Part shown: piece by piece, positions 8,669 to 17,299 of the stretch
Position numbering within the stretch: position 1 is the stretch's first letter
Layout: each line of letters opens with the position of its first letter
Source: Njordibacter sp905182035
Lineage (GTDB): Bacteria > Pseudomonadota > Gammaproteobacteria > Pseudomonadales > Balneatricaceae
Length of the DNA: 64,000 nucleotides
Reading direction: 5' to 3'
Assembly (NCBI RefSeq): GCF_047730075.1
Contig: NZ_CP159831.1
Coordinates: forward strand, 1,984,001 to 2,048,000
Notes under the pieces: model-generated
Told to the model about the DNA's origin: nothing
What the model saw: the letters and a program-made list of their open reading frames with translations, nothing else
The model's database searches: none
Made by a program: the position numbers and the translations under genes

Positions 8669-9661
8669 ATGACTGACCTGCCCCATACTAGCCCTGAAAA
8701 AACCTGGCATGCGCTAGTGCTAGGCCGTGCGGGACTAGATCTTTACCCCCAACCTGATAGTGGCAAAATCAGTGATGCCCATGGCTTTAGTGCCGACATG
8801 GGGGGATCTGGAGGTAATATTGCTGCAGCTATGGGGTGCGTTGGCGCAAAAGTGGCTTTATTATCAGCCGTGTCAGACGATGCCATTGGCCATTTTGTGC
8901 GCCAGCGACTAGAGCAATACCATGTAAGTGATGCATTCCTGCAAACCAGCCAAGGCAACAGCCGCACAAGCCTTGCCATTGCAGAAGTAAGACCGACAGA
9001 CTGCGACGTCGTAATTTACCGCAACGATGCTGCCGATCTGCAACTACGCATAACAGACGCTATGCAGACAGCCGTGGTTAACAGTAACAACCTAGTTGTC
9101 ACCGGTACTGCGCTTATTTCTGAACCTTCACGCACAACTAGTCTGGAGCTGATGAAACATGCTAAAAGCAACGGTTGCACCGTATGGCTAGATTTAGATT
9201 ACCGCCCATGGAATTGGCCTGATCTCCAAACCACACGAACTATTTACAGCCTTGCTGCAAAATATGCCGACGTGGTGATCGGCAATGAAGAAGAATTCGC
9301 TGTGCTTACAGATCAATTAGAAGACTACATAACACAAGCTAACTTGCCCACTAAAAGACAAGCCATTTTACTCAAGCGCGGTGGCAATGGTGCCAGCTTA
9401 TTTAACCAAGGACAGCGCCTTGATACGGGTGTATACCCCGTAAAACCACTAAAACCTTATGGTGCTGGGGATGCGTTTTTGGGCAATTTGGTACACCACT
9501 ATAATAGCCATCACGACTGGCAAGCAGCTATTGCTTGTGGCAGTGCCGCCGCTGCTATCGTAGTTTCCCAACGGGGTTGCGCCAGTGCTATGCCTAACGC
9601 AGAACAAATTAATCTCATGCAACAATCCACCACCATGAAGCCAACTGCCAACTGGTGTTAG
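8669..9661 (+). CDS. PfkB-family carbohydrate kinase (second IolC-like kinase)
   Basis: A 330-residue cytosolic ribokinase-fold protein with the N-terminal GGSGGNIAAAMG substrate motif and the C-terminal catalytic PYGAGDAFLGNL motif. It starts one base after the stop of the dehydrogenase gene, so translation is coupled. Because the IolC fusion at 393-2300 already has a kinase domain, this is a second kinase in the same locus. Its phosphate acceptor could be 2-deoxy-5-keto-gluconate or a different ring-opened acid. Substrate is not decidable from sequence. Confidence 0.85.
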   Translation: MTDLPHTSPEKTWHALVLGRAGLDLYPQPDSGKISDAHGFSADMGGSGGNIAAAMGCVGAKVALLSAVSDDAIGHFVRQRLEQYHVSDAFLQTSQGNSRTSLAIAEVRPTDCDVVIYRNDAADLQLRITDAMQTAVVNSNNLVVTGTALISEPSRTTSLELMKHAKSNGCTVWLDLDYRPWNWPDLQTTRTIYSLAAKYADVVIGNEEEFAVLTDQLEDYITQANLPTKRQAILLKRGGNGASLFNQGQRLDTGVYPVKPLKPYGAGDAFLGNLVHHYNSHHDWQAAIACGSAAAAIVVSQRGCASAMPNAEQINLMQQSTTMKPTANWC

Positions 9662-9685
9662 CGACAAGTTTACTAGGAGTTATAT

Positions 9686-10525
9686 ATGCATATCCCACCT
9701 CATGATAACCAAAATAAAGCCATTGTTGACCGCGATGACGAAAAAACACCTTTATGTTATTTCAACATTGTTAAACTCACTAAAGGCGAATCCTTTACCT
9801 CGAAAGTTGAGGGTTACGAAACCTGCTTAGTGCCTGCCACTGGCAGTATTGACGTTAACGTAGCTGGCCAACGCTTTGAAGTAGTCGGTAAACGTATGCA
9901 CATTTGGCAGGGTGAGCCTGAGGGAGTATATGTTCCCGTTGGCACTGAAGTCACTTTTACTTGTGTCAGCAGCGCCGCTGAAATCTTCGTCTCAGGTGCT
10001 AAACATGACGAAGTGTATGAGCCGTTTGTGGTCCGTGAAGCCGACATCGACCCAGTTCAATACGGTTCTGATGACACCAAAACCCACCGTAAGATCAAGC
10101 ACATATTGGGTAAAGCTCAAGCAGGTAAAGTAGGCCGCTTGTTAGTGAGCGAATTATTTACCGTCGGCGCTGGCGGCTGGTCTGGATTTCCACCCCACAA
10201 ACATGACACTGATGCGTTACCTACTGAATCGCGTCATGACGAAGTGTATAATTTCCGCTTTAATCCAGAGCACGGTTTTGGTGCCCAATTTCTTACCCAA
10301 GAGGGCGAAGACATGGGAGACGTGTACCATATTCGCAATAGTTCTACCATCCAGATAGAGAAGGGATATCATCCGTGTGTAGCAGGCCCAGGCTACGAAA
10401 TGTACTACTTCACTATTTTAGGGGGCTTGTCGCAACGGCCTTTACACCAAAACTTTCACCCTGAACATGTCTACCAACTGGATACAATCCCCGGTATGAA
10501 AGACATGATAAACAAGTTTAAGTAG
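9686..10525 (+). CDS. iolB: 5-deoxy-glucuronate isomerase
   Basis: A 279-residue bicupin of the IolB/KduI family. The metal-binding cupin motif is visible as GWSGFPPHKHDTD followed by E (HDEVYNFRF), with another ligand in the C-terminal part (KGYHPCVAGPGYEMYYF). IolB converts 5-deoxy-D-glucuronate to 2-deoxy-5-keto-gluconate, directly upstream of the IolC step. It is preceded by a good ribosome site (TAGGAG). It is in the middle of the operon, which anchors the whole locus as inositol catabolism. Confidence 0.92.
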   Translation: MHIPPHDNQNKAIVDRDDEKTPLCYFNIVKLTKGESFTSKVEGYETCLVPATGSIDVNVAGQRFEVVGKRMHIWQGEPEGVYVPVGTEVTFTCVSSAAEIFVSGAKHDEVYEPFVVREADIDPVQYGSDDTKTHRKIKHILGKAQAGKVGRLLVSELFTVGAGGWSGFPPHKHDTDALPTESRHDEVYNFRFNPEHGFGAQFLTQEGEDMGDVYHIRNSSTIQIEKGYHPCVAGPGYEMYYFTILGGLSQRPLHQNFHPEHVYQLDTIPGMKDMINKFK

Positions 10526-10531
10526 GCCGCC

Positions 10532-11362
10532 ATGTTAGTTAATTTAACAGACCTAATGCAGCCTGCCTTGAAACATGGTTATGCCGTGCCTTGCTTTAAT
10601 GTGTTTGGCTACGAAGATGCGCTGGCTGTGGTGAATGCTGCACAAGCTCGCAATGCCAGCGTCATCCTCGCAGTTAACTTAGACATGACCCAGTTTATGC
10701 CATTGGATCATATTGTAGGCATGCTCAGGCCTCTTGCAATAAGCGCCACGGTGCCGGTGTGCCTGCATCTGGATCATAACTACGATATTCCTACGGTACT
10801 CAAAGCAGTGGACGCAGGCTTCACCTCGGTTATGTACGACGGTTCCCAGCTACCCATCGCGGAAAACATTGCTGGAGTGAAGCAGGTGGTTGCACATGCT
10901 AAACCTTTAGGAGTGTCTGTAGAAGCTGAAGTTGGCTCAGTACCTTATGCGAGTGGTCGCGATCACATTAAGTCTGAGCTAACAGACGTCAACGAGGCTA
11001 TTATGATGCTAGAACAGGCCAAGCCTGATGTACTAGCCGTATCTGTTGGAAATGTGCATCGTTTAGAAAACACCTTCGTAGACATTGATTTTAGCCGCTT
11101 TGGTGAACTACAAACTGCCTTAAATGTGCCCTTAGTCATCCATGGAACCAGTGGTGTAAAAACCCCTGATATACAAAAGCTAGCTCAGGGCAATGTCTGC
11201 AAGTTCAACATAGGCACTTGCTTACGACAACGTTTTGGTAAGTCTTTGCGTCACATCCTTGAAACCGACCCCAATTTATTTGACCGGCTTACCATAATGA
11301 AAACTATTATTCCTGAAGTTAGCAATGAAGCTGATAAAATGATTGGGCTGCTTGGACAATAA
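10532..11362 (+). CDS. Class II (zinc) ketose-bisphosphate-type aldolase, IolJ-like
   Basis: A 276-residue FbaA/GatY-family aldolase. Zinc-ligand motifs are visible: LHLDHNYD (residues about 83-90), EAEVG and VIHGTSG, and the phosphate-binding end KFNIGTCLR. It lies 6 bases after iolB. IolJ-type members cleave 2-deoxy-5-keto-gluconate-6-phosphate to dihydroxyacetone phosphate and malonate semialdehyde. The DUF2090 half of the IolC fusion is proposed to do the same reaction, so the locus appears to encode two unrelated aldolases for one step, or this one serves a different phosphorylated acid. Confidence 0.87.
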   Translation: MLVNLTDLMQPALKHGYAVPCFNVFGYEDALAVVNAAQARNASVILAVNLDMTQFMPLDHIVGMLRPLAISATVPVCLHLDHNYDIPTVLKAVDAGFTSVMYDGSQLPIAENIAGVKQVVAHAKPLGVSVEAEVGSVPYASGRDHIKSELTDVNEAIMMLEQAKPDVLAVSVGNVHRLENTFVDIDFSRFGELQTALNVPLVIHGTSGVKTPDIQKLAQGNVCKFNIGTCLRQRFGKSLRHILETDPNLFDRLTIMKTIIPEVSNEADKMIGLLGQ

Positions 11363-11407
11363 CTAGGCTGATAAACTAACGCAACTAACCTCATACGAGA
11401 TAAGTTT

Positions 11408-12235
11408 ATGGCTCTTTTGACTGGTCTAAATAACAAAGTAGCTGTTATCACAGGTGGCAGCCAAGGCCTAGGCGCTGCCACTGCGCACCTATTTGCAGCG
11501 CGAGGTGCTAAAGGCCTTGTGTTGTGTGGGCGCCAAACAGACAAGGGCCTAGCAGTAGCTGATGAAATTCAACAACAACACCCATCCTGTGAAGTTCACT
11601 TTGTCACCGCAGATTTAGCTGAAATCGACTCCCCAAAGAACATCATAGGGGCTGCACAAGAGCATTTTGGACAATTAGACATTCTCATCAACGTAGCCGG
11701 CCTGTCTGCCCGTGGCACGATATTAGACACCTCACCTGAGTTGTACGATCGCATTATGAACATTAATGTGCGAGCCCCCTTCTTTCTTATACAAGAAGCG
11801 GCTAAATTGATGCGCAGTACGGGTGCCGATGGCGCCATTGTGAGCATAGGTTCCATTGCCGCCTATGCAGGCATGCCTATGCTCACCGCTTACTGCACTT
11901 CCAAAGGCGGTCTTAACACTCTCACCCGAAATGCTGCCCACGCGCTGATGCGTGACCGCATACGCGTTAACTGCTTAAATATTGGCTGGATGTCGAGCGA
12001 TGGAGAAGACGTCGTTCAGCGAAAATACCATGGTGCTGAAGACGGCTGGCAAGAAGCAATAGGTGCCGAGATGCCTTTTGGGCGTTTAGTAGACCCTGAA
12101 GAAGTGGCCCGTGCCTTAGCCTTCCTAGCCAGCGACGAATCTGGATTAATGACCGGTTCCATAGTTAATTTTGATCAGTCCGTGTGGGCTGCTAGTGATG
12201 CCATGGTGGTGCCTGAGCAGCGGTTACCCGATTAA
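11408..12235 (+). CDS. SDR-family oxidoreductase
   Basis: A 275-residue short-chain dehydrogenase/reductase with the cofactor motif TGGSQGLGAA (residues about 16-25), the NVAG structural motif and the active-site YCTSK (Y-x-x-x-K). It is the last gene of the inositol operon and overlaps the convergent LysR gene by 4 bases. In inositol clusters such SDRs oxidise or epimerise inositol isomers or aldonic intermediates; the exact substrate is unknown. A generic 3-oxoacyl-ACP reductase is less likely because of the operon. Confidence 0.85.
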   Translation: MALLTGLNNKVAVITGGSQGLGAATAHLFAARGAKGLVLCGRQTDKGLAVADEIQQQHPSCEVHFVTADLAEIDSPKNIIGAAQEHFGQLDILINVAGLSARGTILDTSPELYDRIMNINVRAPFFLIQEAAKLMRSTGADGAIVSIGSIAAYAGMPMLTAYCTSKGGLNTLTRNAAHALMRDRIRVNCLNIGWMSSDGEDVVQRKYHGAEDGWQEAIGAEMPFGRLVDPEEVARALAFLASDESGLMTGSIVNFDQSVWAASDAMVVPEQRLPD

Positions 12236-13110
12236 ACCTGAGCCAACAACCATTCCTTGAACGCCTTTACATCTGGGCGTTGTAGATTGTTTTTAGGGCA
12301 CACTACATAATAGACATAGTCAGTTATTAGCACCTGATCAAACACAGCAACCAAGCGTCCAGACGCCAAGTGGTCCTCCACAAACGGGGTAGCACCTAAC
12401 GCCACGCCCTGACCATCTATCGCAGCTTGAATCAATACATTGGTGTCGTCAATAGTGGTGCCACGTTTGTTATTAATACCCTTCACGCCCACTTGTCTTA
12501 GCCAGTCGTTCCAGGCGTTCGGGTCTGCATCATGCAGTAACGTTACATCGAGCAACTGTTCAGGTTTAATTAAGGGTCCGTTATTGGCGAGCCACATAGG
12601 GCTTGCTACAGGAAAAAAATTCAACTTTATGATAGGTGTACTCTGTACTCCCTTCCAGTCGCCTCGGCCATAAGTTATTGCTAGATCAATGTCTTCACGT
12701 TCAAAATCGACCGCTTTGTGACTATGAAACAAGCGCAAGTCAATTTTGGGGTAAAGTCGCCAAAACTCTTCTAACCGTGGTGATAGCCATTTAGCGGCAA
12801 AATAAGGCGCTAAGCGCACGTTAAGTACAGAGCCAGTCTTCTCGTGTTTAAGACTAATAACGGCATTGGCCATATCGTCAAACGCATCTGCTAACACGGG
12901 CATCAAGGCCGCACCTTGGTTGGTGAGCGTTAGGTTGCGTGGCAACCGTTTAAACAAACTATGGCCCAGATAATCTTCCAAGCCTTTCACTTGGTGGCTA
13001 ATAGCCGCTTGGGTGACAAATAACTCGTCTGCAGCGCGAGTAAAACTCAGGTGTCTTGCCGCTGCTTCGAAAGCACGTAGGCTGTTTAGTGGAGGCAGTT
13101 TTCTGGCCAT
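12232..13110 (-). CDS. LysR-family regulator, GcvA-like
   Basis: A 292-residue LysR-type regulator. The N-terminal winged helix (residues about 6-65: PPLNSLRAFEAAARHLSFT, AAISHQVKGLEDYLG, LFKRLPRNLTLT) is typical of the GcvA subgroup, which often controls one-carbon, glycine or aromatic catabolism. The C-terminal effector domain follows. It diverges from the MttB-like gene, with 139 bases between them, so it probably activates the methylamine-type operon to its right. Confidence 0.87.
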   Translation of the reverse strand: MARKLPPLNSLRAFEAAARHLSFTRAADELFVTQAAISHQVKGLEDYLGHSLFKRLPRNLTLTNQGAALMPVLADAFDDMANAVISLKHEKTGSVLNVRLAPYFAAKWLSPRLEEFWRLYPKIDLRLFHSHKAVDFEREDIDLAITYGRGDWKGVQSTPIIKLNFFPVASPMWLANNGPLIKPEQLLDVTLLHDADPNAWNDWLRQVGVKGINNKRGTTIDDTNVLIQAAIDGQGVALGATPFVEDHLASGRLVAVFDQVLITDYVYYVVCPKNNLQRPDVKAFKEWLLAQV

Positions 13111-13249
13111 TAATTAACCTCATTCATGCGTCGCATTTTAGATTAGTTATTCTAATCCATATCAATAGAATTAATCAATTGAACAGAATTAGATTTAAGC
13201 TAAAAATCAGCCTGTTTTAAAGCAATAAAAACTACCTTGGAAACCAGCT

Positions 13250-14791
13250 ATGTCACGTCGATCCGGTGGCCGTCAGGCCCGTTTAGCAGTACGTTTGGCA
13301 CCCTTAACTGAAGAAGCCAAACCCGTTCATCCTGGAGAAACTGGTGGCACGTTTATGCCCCTGTCTGAAAGCGCCATGTCCGCTGTCGCAGACAACGCTT
13401 ATCGCATCTTGTCTGAAATTGGTTTTAGTCGCTCTACACCTCACTGCACAGAAACCATGGTGTCCGCCGGGGCGATTATGGGAGATGATGGGCGTTTGCG
13501 CATTTCACGCAGTTTAGTAGACCATACCTTAAGTATCTGCCAGCGAAATCTAACACTCCATGGCGTAGAGCCTAAACATGATTTAGAGCTAAGTGGACAG
13601 CGTGTGCATTTTTCGACGGCTGGTGCCGCTGTGCATGTGTCAGATCCAGAAAACAACACCTACCGTAATTCTGCTACAGAAGATTTGTATGACATGGCGC
13701 GTATTGCTGATACCTGTGAACATATCCACATGTTCCAGCGCATGTGTGTTTTAAGGGACATAGACGATCCAAAAACTATGGATTTAAATACCTTATACTG
13801 CTCTATTATTGGTAACAGCAAGCATATAGGCACCAGCTTTACTGAAGCAGACCATGTGACAGCTGGGCTGAAGATGCTACACCACTTTGCTGGTAGCGAA
13901 GAAGCTTGGCGAGCACGGCCTTTTGTGAGCATGTCCAACTGCTTTGTAGTGCCCCCAATGACCTTTGCAGAAGAATCCTTAGAATGCCTGCGGGTGGGGG
14001 TAGAAGGTGGCATGCCCATTCTGTTGCTCTCTGCCGGACAGGCTGGAGCCACGTCTCCTGCGCTGTTAGCTGGCGCAGTATCTCAAGCTTGGGCTGAATG
14101 TTTAGGCGGTTTAGTTTACGTTAATGCGATTAAACCAGGTGCTCCCGCCATTATTGGTACCTGGCCCTTTGTCTCTGATTTACGCACCGGTGCCATGAGT
14201 GGAGGCTCCCCAGAACAAGGCATATTATCTGCAGCATGTGCACAGATGGGTAACTATTTTGATTTACCTACGGGCACAGCGTGTGGCATGACCGACGCAA
14301 AATTCCCAGATTTTCAAGCCGGTGCTGAAAGAGCCTATACCGCCGTAGCAGCGGCCATGGCCGGTGCCAACGTGGTATACGAATCTGCAGGCATGTACGG
14401 CAGTCTTATGGGCGCTTGCCCAGAAAGTTTACTCATGGACAATGACGTATTAGGTGCTTGCATGCGCATGACCAAAGGCATTAAAGTAGACGAAGACAGC
14501 CTAAGTTTTGACGTAATTAATGAAGTCTGTATGGGTGGTAAGGGCCACTACCTAGGTTCAGATCAAACTCTATCAGTAATGCAAAGCGAATATATTTACC
14601 CCAATCTAGGCGACCGCAGCAGCCCTAATGTATGGGCAGAACAAGGTAAACCCGTGTTATTAGAAAAGGCGATCGCTAAAAAGAAAGAACTGTTAGCCAA
14701 CTATTTCCCCACACACATTAGCGACGAGGCTGACTTAGCTATACGCGCGGAATTTGACATCCGCCTCACCCGTGAACAAATTGGCCGTTAA
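13250..14791 (+). CDS. MttB-family methyltransferase without pyrrolysine (betaine/amine methyltransferase)
   Basis: A 513-residue TIM-barrel protein of the trimethylamine methyltransferase superfamily. It has the diagnostic N-terminus (MSRRSGGRQARL) and a full-length frame with no in-frame TAG, so it is one of the non-pyrrolysine members. Characterised members demethylate glycine betaine (MtgB), proline betaine, carnitine or butyrobetaine and pass the methyl to a corrinoid protein. No corrinoid-binding protein is encoded beside it. Instead two folate-linked dehydrogenases follow at 24 and 60 bases. The substrate is probably a quaternary amine; glycine betaine is a guess based on the dimethylglycine-dehydrogenase neighbours. 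Confidence 0.85.
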   Translation: MSRRSGGRQARLAVRLAPLTEEAKPVHPGETGGTFMPLSESAMSAVADNAYRILSEIGFSRSTPHCTETMVSAGAIMGDDGRLRISRSLVDHTLSICQRNLTLHGVEPKHDLELSGQRVHFSTAGAAVHVSDPENNTYRNSATEDLYDMARIADTCEHIHMFQRMCVLRDIDDPKTMDLNTLYCSIIGNSKHIGTSFTEADHVTAGLKMLHHFAGSEEAWRARPFVSMSNCFVVPPMTFAEESLECLRVGVEGGMPILLLSAGQAGATSPALLAGAVSQAWAECLGGLVYVNAIKPGAPAIIGTWPFVSDLRTGAMSGGSPEQGILSAACAQMGNYFDLPTGTACGMTDAKFPDFQAGAERAYTAVAAAMAGANVVYESAGMYGSLMGACPESLLMDNDVLGACMRMTKGIKVDEDSLSFDVINEVCMGGKGHYLGSDQTLSVMQSEYIYPNLGDRSSPNVWAEQGKPVLLEKAIAKKKELLANYFPTHISDEADLAIRAEFDIRLTREQIGR

Positions 14792-14815
14792 TACTAGCCG
14801 TTAGAGAAGCATATT

Positions 14816-17239
14816 ATGTCCCTACAATCCCATGCCCGCGTTGTAATTATTGGTGGTGGTTCCCTTGGCGTTAACCTCATGTACCACCTTACAGAAGAAG
14901 GCTGGACCGATGTGGTAATGATTGAAAAGGGTGAGCTTACTAGCGGGTCAACATGGCACGCCGCAGGCCTTTGCCCTAACTTTAATGGCAATCATACCCT
15001 GTCTAAAATTCACGATTACACTATCGAGTTGTATGACAAAATTTTACCTGCCAAAACGGGACTACCTTCCTCATTCCACAAGTGTGGCAGCCTGCGGGTA
15101 GGCTATACAGAAGTAGAAGAGCAATGGTTCCGTAACATCATGAGCCGGGCTCACAACATTGGTTGTGAAATGCGCTGGGTGTCTAAAGAAGAAGCCAAAG
15201 CAATTAATCCCGTGATGAACTTTGATGGCGCTCGCTGTATTTTATACACGCCAAATGACGGCCACGTGGATCCAACGGCTGTGGTTATGCCCTTGTCTCA
15301 ACTAGCCCGTGAAAATGGTGCTAAAATTAGCCGTTTTAACCGCGTCACAGACATTAATATACTGCCCCAAGGTGGTTACGAGGTCATAACCGAACAAGGC
15401 AACATCATTGCCGAGCACGTGGTCAACGCAGGGGGTTGTTTTGCCCCAGAAGTGGGCCGCATGGTAGGCGTTCATGTGCCTATTATCAACCTAGAACACC
15501 AATATCTAGTCACCGAAGACCACCCAGAGCTAGCAGCCTTAGTCAAAGAACTGCCAGTAACCCGAGACTCCACTGCTGCTGCTTACATTCGCCAAGAAGG
15601 CAATGGTTTATTGGTGGGACCCTACGAAACCCGAGGTTCAAAACCGTGGGCCATCAACGGCATGGATTGGGACTTTGATCGGGAGTTATTTGCTGGTGAC
15701 TTAGTACGCCTAATGCCCTGGTTAGAACGTTGTATGGAACTGGTGCCTATCTTCCAAGAAGTAGGCGTTAAAAACATCATTAATGGCCCTATTACCCACA
15801 CACCAGATGACAACTTCTTAGTGGGCCCAGTAGCCGGCTTAACTAATTTTTGGAACATGACTGGGGCCTCTATTGGTATCGCTCAAGGTGGTATCGGTAA
15901 ATACATGGCGCAGTGGATGGTGCACGGCCAAACAGAACTCAATATGGCCTCGTTAGATAGTCGCCGCTTTGGTGATTGGGCTAATAAAAATTATTGTATT
16001 ACCCGCGCTATTGAATCCTATGAGCGCATGTACTCCAGCGGTTCACCTACAGAAAACCGTCCCCATGGACGCCCTATTCGTACCAGCCCATTACATACGG
16101 TGATGGCACAAAAGGATGCGGTACATTTTGTTACCGCAGGTTATGAAAAACCAGCTTGGTTTAAGACCAATGCAGTGCGCAGCGAAAGCGAAACTTGGAC
16201 CCACAGCGAAGCACATACTGTTGTAGCAGAAGAATGTGCTGCAGTGCAAAACACCTGCGGCATCACTGACATCAGTGGAACAGCCAAATATCGTGTTACA
16301 GGACCAGACGCTTACGCCTTCATAGATCACCTGTCATGCAACAAGCTACCCGCTAAAGATGGCCGTATTAGCCTCACCCTATTCCATGCAAAAAACGGTG
16401 GCATCATGGCCGAGCAAACCGTAAGCCGTATTAGCCAAGACCACTTTGTATTGATGGGCGCTATTGGCTCACAAATTAAAGACCTGCAGTGGATGCAACA
16501 GCATGTGGGTGATTATGACGTTGCTATTGAAGATTTCACCGAAGATTGGGGTGGCTTATTACTCACTGGCCCTAAAGCCCGCGAAATTCTTGAGCACATT
16601 TGTGAAGACGACCTATCCACCAGCGCCTTCCCCTGGCTCGCTTGCCAAACCATTCAGCTGGATTCTGCCCCTGTTTTTGCCATGCGGGTGTCTTATGCTG
16701 GAGAATTAGGCTGGGAATTACACATGCCCGTTTGGCAACTTATTTCTATCTATGAGTCATTAATGCAATTTGGGAAACCTTTGGGTTTACGAGACTTTGG
16801 CACTCGTGCTTTTAATAGCATGCGTATGGAAAAAATGTACCGTGCTTATGGGACTGAATTTACTGAAGAAATTTCTGGGTTAGAAGCTGGCATGGATCGT
16901 TTCTTGGATTTAAGCCACGAGTTCATTGGCAGCACTAATATGCTTCAACGCCAAGCTAATGGCCTTTCTATACAACTGGCTTATCTGGTATTTGATGACG
17001 ACGTGCCTGCAGAATGTTTTGGTAACGAAGCGGTGTTTGCTAATGGTGACCATACAGGTATTATCACCGGCGGCGCCTATGGCTATCGGGTAGAAAAAAG
17101 TTTAGCCTTTGCCTACCTAAAACCCGAACACTGTAATGTGGGTCAGGCACTTACCGTAGAGACCTCTGTTGGCACGCGACATTGTCATGTAGAACTCGAC
17201 GCTGCGTATAACCCAAACAATAGTTTATTGCGCGGCTAA
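14816..17239 (+). CDS. FAD-dependent dimethylglycine/sarcosine dehydrogenase-like protein 1 (DAO-GcvT)
   Basis: An 807-residue two-part enzyme. Residues about 8-380 are a DAO-type flavoprotein domain with the dinucleotide motif VVIIGGGSLGVNLMYHL and GSTWHAAGL, whose His is the usual covalent FAD site in DMGDH/SARDH. A linker domain follows, then GcvT and GcvT_C folate-binding domains (about 430-800, with SYAGELGWELHMP). Such enzymes oxidatively remove an N-methyl group and transfer it to tetrahydrofolate. It lies 24 bases after the MttB-like gene and is one of two paralogues here, which suggests successive demethylations. Confidence 0.88.
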   Translation: MSLQSHARVVIIGGGSLGVNLMYHLTEEGWTDVVMIEKGELTSGSTWHAAGLCPNFNGNHTLSKIHDYTIELYDKILPAKTGLPSSFHKCGSLRVGYTEVEEQWFRNIMSRAHNIGCEMRWVSKEEAKAINPVMNFDGARCILYTPNDGHVDPTAVVMPLSQLARENGAKISRFNRVTDINILPQGGYEVITEQGNIIAEHVVNAGGCFAPEVGRMVGVHVPIINLEHQYLVTEDHPELAALVKELPVTRDSTAAAYIRQEGNGLLVGPYETRGSKPWAINGMDWDFDRELFAGDLVRLMPWLERCMELVPIFQEVGVKNIINGPITHTPDDNFLVGPVAGLTNFWNMTGASIGIAQGGIGKYMAQWMVHGQTELNMASLDSRRFGDWANKNYCITRAIESYERMYSSGSPTENRPHGRPIRTSPLHTVMAQKDAVHFVTAGYEKPAWFKTNAVRSESETWTHSEAHTVVAEECAAVQNTCGITDISGTAKYRVTGPDAYAFIDHLSCNKLPAKDGRISLTLFHAKNGGIMAEQTVSRISQDHFVLMGAIGSQIKDLQWMQQHVGDYDVAIEDFTEDWGGLLLTGPKAREILEHICEDDLSTSAFPWLACQTIQLDSAPVFAMRVSYAGELGWELHMPVWQLISIYESLMQFGKPLGLRDFGTRAFNSMRMEKMYRAYGTEFTEEISGLEAGMDRFLDLSHEFIGSTNMLQRQANGLSIQLAYLVFDDDVPAECFGNEAVFANGDHTGIITGGAYGYRVEKSLAFAYLKPEHCNVGQALTVETSVGTRHCHVELDAAYNPNNSLLRG

Positions 17240-17299
17240 CCACTAATACAAATAAAAAACACCGTGGGCTATTACTACTCCACGACTAACGAGAATGTT

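Noticed and set aside
13250..14791. Pyrrolysine-containing trimethylamine methyltransferase MttB
   Set aside because: The gene is full length with no in-frame TAG, so it belongs to the non-pyrrolysine branch of the superfamily.
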